NCBI GenBank assembly: GCA_029884515.1
Contig: JAOUHR010000097.1
Location: 1-7,085 of the forward strand
Direction: 5' to 3'
Source of the DNA: Gemmatimonadota bacterium
GTDB lineage: Bacteria > Gemmatimonadota > Gemmatimonadetes > Gemmatimonadales > Gemmatimonadaceae
Length of the DNA stretch: 7,085 nucleotides
Under the pieces are notes generated by a model that ran no database searches, was not told where the DNA came from, and saw nothing but the letters and a program-made list of their open reading frames with translations. Of this stretch, positions 1 through 6,003 are shown piece after piece. Numbering within the stretch: position 1 is the stretch's first letter; each line of letters starts with the position of its first letter. Both the position numbers and the translations under genes were made by a program.

Positions 1-643
1 TCCAGCACACCTCGGCCCACGGCCTCGCCGCGCCGGTCCGCCCGGCACTGGCGCGGCGCGAGAAGGTCTCGCCGACCACGAACGCGAACGGGATCGCGGA
101 CAGCGCGTAACCCACCGTGAGCAGCAGCGGATGGAGCGCGGTCGCGAAGTGCCGCCACCGCGGGTCGAGGCCCTGACCCTCCCCGGGCGCCCACTCGACC
201 GGCGCGAAGGGACTCGCGGGCAGCACCGTCGCCAGGAGGAAGAGCAGGAGCACCAGCGCGCTCGTGCCCGTGACCCACGGCATCGATGCGCGATCGCGGC
301 CCCGCCGGTGCCACGTGACGATCGTGGCGCACACCGCGAGGGCGAGGCTCCAGAGGAGCATCGCCCCGGCCCGGCCGGCCCAGAAGGCCGAGAACTTGAA
401 CGGCGCGGGAAGGTTCGCGCGCGTGACCGACACCACGTAGCCCACCGAGTAGTCGTCGCCGAGGAGCGCCGTCCAGAGGCCGAGCGCCGCGAGCACGACG
501 AGACCGGCAGCGGCGTGGAGCCCGCGCACGCCCGACACCACGAGGTCGCCGCGCCGCAGGTGGCCGCCCGTGAGGGAGAGCGTGAGGGACCACACGCACA
601 TCAGGAGCGCGAGCCACAGGGAGAGCTCGCCGACGAGGATCAC
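1..643 (-). CDS. ccmF: CcmF-type cytochrome c heme lyase subunit, N-terminal part (cut by the window edge)
   Basis: Integral membrane protein of cytochrome c maturation system I. In this family CcmF helps transfer heme from holo-CcmE to apocytochrome c on the outer face of the cytoplasmic membrane. Only the first 214 residues are in the window. They contain about five hydrophobic segments (near residues 5-25, 43-62, 88-110, 124-143 and 170-193). Family landmarks are an N-terminal GEL, PAPFKFSAFWAG (79-90) followed by LLLW-like MLLW (95-98), the extracytoplasmic loop SPFAP...GEGQGLDP (144-161), HPLLLTVGY (171-179), IPFAF (184-188) and ARPW (206-209). His171 matches in context and position the histidine near 173 of E. 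coli CcmF, described as a heme ligand. The tryptophan-rich WWD domain would lie beyond the edge. The GTG start at 643 overlaps the upstream stop as GTGA and places GEL where the family has it; an in-frame ATG (599-601) at codon 15 would cut into the first helix. The family's HEGS and HPP motifs read RAGA and HPL here. Confidence 0.88.
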   Translation of the reverse strand, partial: MILVGELSLWLALLMCVWSLTLSLTGGHLRRGDLVVSGVRGLHAAAGLVVLAALGLWTALLGDDYSVGYVVSVTRANLPAPFKFSAFWAGRAGAMLLWSLALAVCATIVTWHRRGRDRASMPWVTGTSALVLLLFLLATVLPASPFAPVEWAPGEGQGLDPRWRHFATALHPLLLTVGYALSAIPFAFVVGETFSRRASAGRTGAARPWAEVCW

Positions 644-969
644 GGCGCGAACTGGCGCATCAGCACCGCGCCCGTCCCGCCACCCGCCGCATCGGCGGCG
701 AGGTCACGCAGTGAGAAGTCGCGCCCGCTCCGCCGGTCCCAGAGTTCCTTCCCCACGCCCACACCGAGCGTGATCGCCCCCGCCTTCCACGCCGCGTCGC
801 GGTACGCATGGCCGTTGGCGCGCAGCACGGAGTGGCCCGCGCTCTGGATCACGACCGAGGCGACGAAGTGCTTCGCCTTGTCGGCGCCGAACCAGGGGTC
901 CGACGGCGAGGGCCGCGGCGGGCCGCCGAACGGGAATCCCGAGAGCACGAACGCGAGGGCGAACCTCAC
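640..969 (-). CDS. YfiM/DUF2279-like small exported protein
   Basis: A 109-residue protein resembling E. coli YfiM (DUF2279), a family without an established function. Its residues DKAKHF (30-35), GKELWD (73-78), then a charged stretch with DFS (84-86), DLAAD (89-93) and a glycine-rich GGGTG end match the YfiM pattern of DKxxHF, KELWD and DxxxDxxG in order and spacing. The N-terminus (MRFALAFVLSGFPFG) is a short hydrophobic segment that could be a signal sequence or anchor. There is no cysteine anywhere, so it cannot be a lipoprotein as annotated for YfiM. The GTG start at 969 overlaps the glpK stop (GTGA), with AAGGA six bases upstream as a good ribosome binding site. The stop in turn overlaps the ccmF start. 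The spacing of the D-K-H and D-D-G residues also recalls VanZ-like membrane proteins, but that link is only an impression. A longer reading frame extending upstream through glpK is a shadow and was not used. Confidence 0.8.
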   Translation of the reverse strand: MRFALAFVLSGFPFGGPPRPSPSDPWFGADKAKHFVASVVIQSAGHSVLRANGHAYRDAAWKAGAITLGVGVGKELWDRRSGRDFSLRDLAADAAGGGTGAVLMRQFAP

Positions 970-2453
970 TCGCCGTCCTTGTCCCGCGCCCACGAGACGG
1001 CCGCGCGCACCGCGCGCCTCCAGCCGCCGAGGCCCTGCCGCGCGACGTTCACGCCGGAGGTGGGCGTGAAGCGCTGGTAGGTGCGCGAGGCGAGGAACGC
1101 CGCCGCGTCGGGCCAGACGCCCGCGGCGATCCCCGCCAACCCCGCCGCGCCGAGTGCCGTCGTCTCGATCACGTCGGGCCGTTCGACGGGCACGCCGAGC
1201 ACGTCGGCCTGGAACTGCATCAGCCAGTCGTTGAACGTCGCGCCGCCGTCCACGCGGAGCACGTCGAGCGGCGCGCCGCTCGCCCCGCGCATCGCCTCCA
1301 GCACGTCGGCGGTGCCGTACGCCATCGCCTCGAGCGCCGCGCGCACGAGGTGCTCCCGGGTGGAGCCGCGCGTGAGGCCCACGATCGTGCCGCGCGCGTC
1401 GGGCTCCCACGCCGGCGCACCGAGGCCGGTGAGCGCCGGCACGAAGTAGACCCCCTCGTTGCTGGCGAGCGCACGCGCCATGCCCTCGCTCTCCGGCGCG
1501 TGCGCGAGCAGGCCGAGGCCGTCGCGCAGCCACTGCACCGCCGCGCCGGCCACGAAGATGCTCGCCTCGAGCGCGTACACCGGCGCACCTCGCGCATCGC
1601 AGGCGATCGTCGTGAGGATCCCCTGCCCGCCGGTGGGCCGCTGCGTCCCCGTGTTGAGCAGGAGGAAGGCGCCCGTGCCGTAGGTGTTCTTGCTCTCGCC
1701 CGAGCGCCAGCAGCCCTGGCCGAAGAGCGCCGCCTGCTGGTCGCCCGCGACGCCGCGGATCGGGAGCGCGAGGCCGAGGTGCTCTGCCGCGCTCGTGCCG
1801 AACGCGCCCGACGACGGACGCACCTCGGGCAGGAGTGCGCGCGGCACGTCGAAGAGCGCGAGGAGCGGCTCGCTCCACGCCATCGCGTCGATGTCGTAGA
1901 GCATCGTGCGCGACGCGTTCGTGGGGTCGGTCGCGTGCACGGCGCCGTTCGTGAGCTTCCAGATGAGCCAACTGTCGATGGTGCCGGCGGCGAGCCGTTC
2001 CATCGGCACGCCGCTCCCGCGGGCCCTGTGCTGCAGCAGCCACTCGAGCTTGGTGGCGGAGAAGTAGGGATCGGGCACGAGCCCCGTGGCCCGATGGATC
2101 GCCTCGGCCTGGCCGGCCGCGCGCAGCGCGGCGCAGCGCTCGGCGGTGCGGCGGTCCTGCCAGACGAGCGCGCGGTCGAGCGGCCGCCCTGTCGCGCGGT
2201 CCCAGAGCACGATCGTCTCGCGCTGGTTGGTGATCCCGATCGCCTCCGGCGTCACGCCGGCCTGCGCGATCGCCTCGCGCGCCGCGGCCACCGTGCCGGC
2301 GAAGATCTCCTCGGCGTCGTGCTCCACCCAGCCCGGCTGCGGGAAGAACTGCGCGAGCTCGCGCGATCCGCGCCCCACCACGCGCCCGTCCGCCGCGACG
2401 ACGAGCGCGCGCGAACTGGTGGTCCCTTGGTCGAGGGCGAGCACGTGGCGCAT
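966..2453 (-). CDS. glpK: Glycerol kinase
   Basis: Cytoplasmic FGGY-family kinase that phosphorylates glycerol with ATP to sn-glycerol 3-phosphate, feeding glycolysis and phospholipid synthesis. The 495 residues match the usual length (about 500) and the whole family pattern is present. These include the N-terminal phosphate loop DQGTTSSR (8-15), NQRET (76-80) with the Arg-Glu pair that binds glycerol, WQDRR (98-102), PDPYFSATK (127-135) with the substrate tyrosine, GVAGDQQAALFGQ (234-246) with the catalytic Asp238, NTYGTG (256-261), FVPALTGLGAP (337-347) and VDGGA (401-405). The ATG at 2453 gives a normal N-terminus. GAGGA, overlapping the mtnA stop, lies just upstream of it. The loop before PIRGVAGDQQ is one residue shorter than in E. 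coli and lacks the GGTR stretch that binds the inhibitor fructose 1,6-bisphosphate there. No glpF or glpD is visible nearby. The start lies 7 bases after mtnA, and the stop overlaps the next gene. Confidence 0.96.
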   Translation of the reverse strand: MRHVLALDQGTTSSRALVVAADGRVVGRGSRELAQFFPQPGWVEHDAEEIFAGTVAAAREAIAQAGVTPEAIGITNQRETIVLWDRATGRPLDRALVWQDRRTAERCAALRAAGQAEAIHRATGLVPDPYFSATKLEWLLQHRARGSGVPMERLAAGTIDSWLIWKLTNGAVHATDPTNASRTMLYDIDAMAWSEPLLALFDVPRALLPEVRPSSGAFGTSAAEHLGLALPIRGVAGDQQAALFGQGCWRSGESKNTYGTGAFLLLNTGTQRPTGGQGILTTIACDARGAPVYALEASIFVAGAAVQWLRDGLGLLAHAPESEGMARALASNEGVYFVPALTGLGAPAWEPDARGTIVGLTRGSTREHLVRAALEAMAYGTADVLEAMRGASGAPLDVLRVDGGATFNDWLMQFQADVLGVPVERPDVIETTALGAAGLAGIAAGVWPDAAAFLASRTYQRFTPTSGVNVARQGLGGWRRAVRAAVSWARDKDGE

Positions 2454-2460
2454 GGGATCC

Positions 2461-3501
2461 TCAGATGGGGGGCGGGACGAGCGACACGTTCGCGACGAAC
2501 GGGAAGGGCGCGCGCAGCACGCCGCGGTCGGTCACGATCGCGGAGACGAGCGCGTGCGGCGTGACGTCGAATGCGGGGTTGTGGATCGCGACGCCCGCGG
2601 CGACCACGCGCCGGTCGCCGACCAGGGCGACCTCGTCGGCGCCGCGCTGCTCGATCTCGATCGCCGCGCCCGTCGCGGTCGCGAGGTCCACCGTGCTCCA
2701 GGGCGCGGCGACGACGAACGGGATGCCGTGGTGCCTCGCCAGCACCGCGAGGCCGTAGCTCCCGATCTTGTTCGCCACGTCGCCGTTGGCCGCGATGCGG
2801 TCCGCGCCGACGAGCACGAGGTCCACGCGGCCCGCCGCCATCAGGCTCGCCGCCATGCCGTCCGTCAGCACGGTCACGGGGATCCCGGCGCGCTGCAGCT
2901 CCCACGCGGTGAGGCGCGCCCCCTGCAACAGGGGCCGCGTCTCGTCCGCGAGGACCTCCACGCGACGGCCACGCGCGTGCGCCACGTAGAGCGGCGCGAG
3001 CGCGGTGCCGATCCCGGCGGTCGCGAGCGCGCCGGCATTGCAGTGGGTGAGGACGCGCACGCCGTCGCGCATCCACTCCTGGCCGTGCTCGCCGATGCGG
3101 CGGCACATCGCCTCGTCCTCGGCGCGGATCCGCTCCGCCTCGGCGCGCAGCGCCGCGTCGAGCGAGGGGGCCGGCGGCAGGGCGCGCGCGACGGCGAGCA
3201 TCCGGTCGATCGCCCAGCCGAGGTTCACCGCCGTGGGCCGTGTCGCGCGGAGCAGCGCGGCAGCGGCCTCCACCGCGTGGCGCGTGACCTCGGGGAGCGC
3301 GCTCGCCAGCGCGATCGCCGCCGCGACGCCGATCGCCGGCGCGCCGCGCACCGCGAGCGTGCGGATCGCGTCCGCGACCTCGTCGATCGTGCCGAGGTCG
3401 CGCTCCAGTTCGCGTCCGGGCAGCAGACGCTGGTCGAGGATGCGCAGCGTCCCCGCCGGCGACCACCCGACCGCGCGCACCGGCGGTTCGATCTGCTCCA
3501 T
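2461..3501 (-). CDS. mtnA: S-methyl-5-thioribose-1-phosphate isomerase
   Basis: Methionine salvage enzyme of the eIF2B-alpha/beta/delta-like fold. It converts the aldose 5-methylthioribose 1-phosphate to the ketose 5-methylthioribulose 1-phosphate in the cytoplasm. The 346 residues fit the family (about 350). Visible landmarks are VRGAPAIGVAAA (51-62), THCNAGALAT (152-161) with the catalytic-type Cys154, ADETRPLLQGARLT (185-198), VGADRIAANGDVANKIGSY (231-249) with the catalytic-type Asp234, and AAPWSTVD (265-272). Cys154 and Asp234 are 80 residues apart, as in the B. subtilis enzyme (160 and 240). The ATG at 3501 gives an N-terminus of normal length and has no clear Shine-Dalgarno sequence before it. 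The same reading frame stays open far upstream, but that part lies antisense to echA, recF and dciA and is not coding. No methylthioadenosine phosphorylase or methylthioribose kinase is in the window, so the preceding step must be encoded elsewhere. A related sugar-phosphate isomerase is possible but less likely. Confidence 0.94.
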   Translation of the reverse strand: MEQIEPPVRAVGWSPAGTLRILDQRLLPGRELERDLGTIDEVADAIRTLAVRGAPAIGVAAAIALASALPEVTRHAVEAAAALLRATRPTAVNLGWAIDRMLAVARALPPAPSLDAALRAEAERIRAEDEAMCRRIGEHGQEWMRDGVRVLTHCNAGALATAGIGTALAPLYVAHARGRRVEVLADETRPLLQGARLTAWELQRAGIPVTVLTDGMAASLMAAGRVDLVLVGADRIAANGDVANKIGSYGLAVLARHHGIPFVVAAPWSTVDLATATGAAIEIEQRGADEVALVGDRRVVAAGVAIHNPAFDVTPHALVSAIVTDRGVLRAPFPFVANVSLVPPPI

Positions 3502-3558
3502 GCGCCAAACGTATAGATTGGGAGGGTCACGCTCCAGCCGACCTCCGCGCCCTTCGCC
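3502..3558. promoter_or_regulatory. Divergent control region between mtnA and the hydratase gene
   Basis: These 57 bases are all that separates the two divergent start codons, so promoters for both groups should lie here or just inside the coding ends. The most AT-rich stretch is CGTATAGATT (3510-3519). Its self-complementary TATA can serve as a -10 element both ways: TATAGA or TAGATT on the plus strand and TATACG on the minus strand, each 4/6 to TATAAT. I see no good -35 element at the right spacing on either strand. The minus-strand -10 would put transcription initiation almost at the mtnA ATG, which has no Shine-Dalgarno sequence and may be leaderless. The plus-strand leader before the hydratase ATG is pyrimidine-rich, and its only purine-rich block (GGGAGGG) is over 30 bases from the start. 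Confidence 0.4.
3521..3535. repeat. Operator-like inverted repeat
   Basis: GGAGGGT-C-ACGCTCC is a 15-base inverted repeat with 7-base arms around a central C and one mismatched pair. It lies immediately beside the shared TATA, downstream of the plus-strand -10 candidate and upstream of the minus-strand one, a position suited to a repressor or activator site. A chance match is plausible in DNA this GC-rich. Confidence 0.25.
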
Positions 3559-4350
3559 ATGACCGCGCCCTACGAATTCCTGCTGCTGGACGTCGCGGAC
3601 CGGATCGCGACCGTCACGATCAACCGGCCCGACAAGCTGAACGCGCTGAACGCCGCGGTGATCGGCGAGCTCGACCGCATGTTCACCGCGCTCGCGGCGC
3701 ACGCGCAGGTGGGCGCGATCATCCTCACCGGCGCGGGCCGCGCCTTCGTCGCGGGCGCGGACATCGCCGAGGTCGCCACGGCCGCCGCCACGCCCGCCGG
3801 CCTCGAGGCGACGTCGGCGTTCGGTTCCGCCGTGTTCACGCGCATCGAGCGCTGCCCGAAGCCCGTGATCGCCGCGGTCAACGGCTTCGCGCTCGGCGGC
3901 GGCTGCGAGCTCTCGCTGGCCTGCCACCTGCGCGTCGCCAGCACGCACGCCAAGTTCGGGCTCCCGGAGACCAGGCTCGGGCTCATCCCGGGCTACGGTG
4001 GCACGCAGCGCCTGCCGCGGCTCGTGGGCATGGGCCGCGCGCTGCAGATGATCTTCACCGGCGAGATGGTGGACGGCACCGCCGCGGCGGCGATGGGGCT
4101 CGCGAACAGCGTGCACGCGCCGGACGCGCTGCTCGACGCCGCGCGCGCGATCGCGATGGAGGCGATCAGGAACGGCCCCCTCGCGCTCGCCCACGCCATC
4201 AGGGCCGTGACGGTGGGAGCGGACCTCTCGCTCGACGATGCCCTCGCCCTCGAGTCGAAGGAGTTCGGCGCGGTGGGCCGCACCGCCGACATGCGCGAGG
4301 GTACCCGCGCCTTCCTCGAGAAGCGCACTCCCGAGTTCCGCGGGGCCTGA
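3559..4350 (+). CDS. Enoyl-CoA hydratase/isomerase (crotonase) family protein
   Basis: Crotonase-superfamily enzyme of 263 residues, the usual length for a single-domain enoyl-CoA hydratase, probably adding water to trans-2-enoyl-CoA in beta-oxidation. INRPDKLNALN (21-31) is the typical N-terminal strand-loop. GRAFVAGADI (60-69) and NGFALGGGCELSLAC (108-122) form the CoA and oxyanion-hole regions, and GLPETRLGLIPGYGGTQRLPRLVG (134-157) follows. Glu117 and Glu137 are 20 residues apart, like the two catalytic glutamates of rat mitochondrial hydratase (144 and 164), which favours hydratase activity over other crotonase reactions. The exact acyl-CoA (3-hydroxybutyryl-type or other) cannot be read from the sequence. 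The ATG at 3559 lacks a clear Shine-Dalgarno sequence, but no other in-frame start fits better. The gene ends one base before recF and is probably co-transcribed with it. Confidence 0.9.
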   Translation: MTAPYEFLLLDVADRIATVTINRPDKLNALNAAVIGELDRMFTALAAHAQVGAIILTGAGRAFVAGADIAEVATAAATPAGLEATSAFGSAVFTRIERCPKPVIAAVNGFALGGGCELSLACHLRVASTHAKFGLPETRLGLIPGYGGTQRLPRLVGMGRALQMIFTGEMVDGTAAAAMGLANSVHAPDALLDAARAIAMEAIRNGPLALAHAIRAVTVGADLSLDDALALESKEFGAVGRTADMREGTRAFLEKRTPEFRGA

Positions 4351-5514
4351 GTGACGGCGGCGGGGCGCGCGCCGGACCCGGTCGCCGCGCGCCCCGCGGC
4401 ACGGCTCGACGCGCTCATCGTGCGCGACTTCCGCAACATCGCGTCGGCCGATCTCGCCTTCCCTGCCGAGGGCGTCGCGATCGTCGGCGAGAATGGGCAC
4501 GGGAAGACCAACCTCATCGAGGCGATCGCCTACTTCCGGCTGCTGCGCTCCCAGCGCGGCGCGCGCGACCGCGACCTGATCCGGTTCGGCGCGCCGGCGT
4601 TCCACCTCGAGGCGCGCGGCACGGGCACGCGCGCGCACCGCGCGACCGCGGGCGTGGATCGGCAGGGCCGCAAGAAGGTGACGCTCGACGGCGGCGAGCC
4701 CGAGCGGCTCACCGACGCGCTCGACACCGTGCCCTCCGTCTCGTTCTCGCCGCGCGACGTGGACCTCGTCGCCGGAGCGCCGGCGGAGCGGCGGCGGTAT
4801 CTGGACATCACGCTCGCGCTCACCTCGCCCGCCTACCTCCACGCGCTCCGGCACTATCGCGGGGCGCTCCAGCGCCGGAACGCCGCGATGCGCGAGGTGA
4901 GCCGCGGCGGCGGCGACCTCGCGAGCGTGGCGGTGTGGGAACCGGCGCTCGCCGAGCACGGCGCCACGCTCGTCACGCACCGCCGGGCGTGGGTGGAGGA
5001 GCGCCACGAGGGGTTCGCGCACCACTGCGCGGCCATCGGCGAGCGCGGCGCGGCGCGCCTGCGCTACGAGGCGGCCCTCGCCGACGCCGGCGCGGCCGAC
5101 GACCCGCGGGCCGCGCTCCGCGCCCAGCTCGAGCGCCAGCGCGCGCACGACGTGCGCCGCCTCGTCACCCACGCGGGCCCGCACCGCGACGACCTCGCGC
5201 TCACGATCGACGGGCACGACCTCCGCACCATCGGGTCGGCGGGACAGCAGCGCACGGCCGCCATCGTGTTGCGCCTGCTCGAGGCCACCACGCACCGCGA
5301 CGCGACGGGGGTGGCGCCGATCCTCCTCCTCGACGACCCCTTCGCCGAGCTCGACCGGCGCCGCACGGCGCGGATCCTCGCGCTCCTCGACGCGATCGGC
5401 ACGGGCCAGTGCGTGCTCTGCGTGCCGCGCGCGGATGAGATCCCGGCGCAGTACACGCGGCTGGAGCGTTGGCGCGTGCGCGACGGCGTGTTCACCGCGG
5501 AGCCGGCCGCATGA
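4351..5514 (+). CDS. recF: DNA replication and repair protein RecF
   Basis: SMC-like ABC ATPase that binds gapped DNA and, with RecO and RecR, loads RecA for single-strand gap repair. Of its 387 residues, DFRNI (26-30) is the usual first strand. The Walker A motif is GENGHGKTNLIEAI (46-59). FSPRDVDLVAGAPAERRRYLD (132-152) and the Y-x-x-x-L-x-x-RN pattern (YRGALQRRN, 169-177) are RecF-specific. AGPHRDDL (275-282), the ABC signature GSAGQQRTAA (295-304) and Walker B with D-loop LLLDDPFAELD (325-335) complete the ATPase. The GTG at 4351 directly follows the hydratase stop with no gap and no good Shine-Dalgarno sequence. It gives an Ala/Pro/Arg-rich N-terminal extension of about 17 residues, longer than in E. 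coli RecF (357 residues). The only nearby in-frame alternative (GTG of IVRDF) would remove part of the first strand. It is followed at 7 bases by dciA and then gyrB, the usual replication-gene context. Confidence 0.95.
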   Translation: MTAAGRAPDPVAARPAARLDALIVRDFRNIASADLAFPAEGVAIVGENGHGKTNLIEAIAYFRLLRSQRGARDRDLIRFGAPAFHLEARGTGTRAHRATAGVDRQGRKKVTLDGGEPERLTDALDTVPSVSFSPRDVDLVAGAPAERRRYLDITLALTSPAYLHALRHYRGALQRRNAAMREVSRGGGDLASVAVWEPALAEHGATLVTHRRAWVEERHEGFAHHCAAIGERGAARLRYEAALADAGAADDPRAALRAQLERQRAHDVRRLVTHAGPHRDDLALTIDGHDLRTIGSAGQQRTAAIVLRLLEATTHRDATGVAPILLLDDPFAELDRRRTARILALLDAIGTGQCVLCVPRADEIPAQYTRLERWRVRDGVFTAEPAA

Positions 5515-5521
5515 GGGGTGC

Positions 5522-5842
5522 GTGAGGCGCACCGGCGGGCCCGGCGAAGGGCGGCCGCGGGCGATCGGCGAGGCCCTCGCCGAGGTGCTCAAGGCGCGCG
5601 GCCTCGACGACGACGTCGCGCGCGCCTGGGTGCTCGAGGCGTGGGCCGGCCTCGTCGGCACGCAGATCGCCGCGGTCACCGAGCCCCGGCTGGTGGCGGA
5701 GGACGGCACCCTGGTGGTCGGCGTGCGCACGCACGGATGGATGACCGAGCTCGCGCTGATGGAGCGCACGCTGGTCTCGCGGATCAACGCCGCGGGGCCG
5801 AAGAATCCCGTGAAACGCATCCGCTGGGAACTGCAGCGCTGA
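5522..5842 (+). CDS. dciA: DciA (DUF721) replicative helicase loader-type protein
   Basis: Small DUF721 protein of 106 residues. DciA is the ancestral factor that helps load the DnaB replicative helicase in bacteria lacking DnaC or DnaI. The domain pattern is clear: [17 protein letters not shown] (41-57), then [19 protein letters not shown] (61-79) with the conserved Trp73 followed by EL, and the terminal VKRIRWEL (97-104). The start is GTG at 5522. GAGGGG (5513-5518), overlapping the recF stop, gives a usable ribosome binding site. An ATG at 5511 overlapping the recF stop reads into TGA after four codons and cannot be the start. Extending the frame further upstream only adds recF-antiframe residues. 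The protein consists almost only of the DUF721 domain, without the long disordered tail some homologues have. Its position between recF and gyrB agrees with a replication role. Confidence 0.85.
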   Translation: MRRTGGPGEGRPRAIGEALAEVLKARGLDDDVARAWVLEAWAGLVGTQIAAVTEPRLVAEDGTLVVGVRTHGWMTELALMERTLVSRINAAGPKNPVKRIRWELQR

Positions 5843-6003
5843 CGGTCGCGCGGCGGGTCGCGCTAACCGGTTGCCGGGGGGGTGTTTACAGAGGGAGAAT
5901 CGCGTTGCTTTCACCCTCGCCGCGGGTTACTTTTCGCTGTCTGATCCACGCCGCGCATTCGGCATTTCTTCGCGCCCCGCGAGAGCCCTCCTCAGCCCAG
6001 AAC
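5843..6003 (+). promoter_or_regulatory. gyrB: Intergenic leader and probable promoter region of gyrB
   Basis: This is the only gene-free stretch of note, and it is more AT-rich than its surroundings. Two promoter candidates can be drawn: TTGCCG (5871-5876), 18 bases, GAGAAT (5895-5900), each hexamer 4/6 to the sigma-70 consensus; and TTGCTT (5905-5910), 17 bases, TACTTT (5928-5933), each 3/6. TTTACA (5885-5890) is a good -35-like hexamer without a partner. Just after the dciA stop GGTCGCGC occurs twice (5844-5851 and 5856-5863), followed by the perfect 8-base palindrome AACCGGTT (5865-5872). No terminator hairpin with a T-run is visible, so read-through from recF-dciA is possible. No Shine-Dalgarno sequence precedes the gyrB ATG; instead the leader has CCTCCT at 5987-5992. 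Confidence 0.4.
5865..5872. repeat. Perfect 8-base palindrome upstream of gyrB
   Basis: AACCGGTT sits 23 bases after the dciA stop and overlaps the start of the best -35 candidate, with two direct copies of GGTCGCGC just before it. It could be a regulator site. At 8 bases a chance occurrence is quite possible. Confidence 0.2.

Noticed and set aside
970..2043. Long minus-strand frame joining the YfiM-like protein to a large N-terminal region
   Set aside because: The upstream part is a shifted frame of glpK, Arg/Ala-rich without domain features; the GTG at 969 with AAGGA before it is a far better start.
966..2453. The FGGY kinase as a methylthioribose kinase working with MtnA
   Set aside because: All glycerol-specific landmarks (NQRET, WQDRR, the PDPYFSATK tyrosine, GDQQAALFGQ) are present, and methylthioribose kinase belongs to a different fold.
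131..2564. Plus-strand open frames opposite ccmF, the YfiM-like gene and glpK
   Set aside because: Arg/Pro/Ala/His-rich translations without motifs, lying antisense to well-supported genes; typical GC-rich shadows.
5511..5525. ATG overlapping the recF stop (ATGA) as a dciA start
   Set aside because: It is in another frame and meets TGA after four codons; the DUF721 frame starts with GTG at 5522.
3502..5820. A stop-free minus-strand frame continuing about 770 codons upstream of mtnA, suggesting a 1119-residue fusion protein
   Set aside because: Across echA and recF this frame is exactly codon-opposed, so stops could arise only from sense codons TTA, CTA or TCA, which GC-rich genes avoid. The translation is low-complexity Arg/Ala/Glu/His-rich with no recognisable domain, while the plus strand encodes clear families. 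The true MtnA starts at 3501.
5905..5933. TTGCTT-N17-TACTTT as a definite gyrB promoter
   Set aside because: Only 3/6 matches in each hexamer; retained as a candidate in the leader entry but not claimed as a site.
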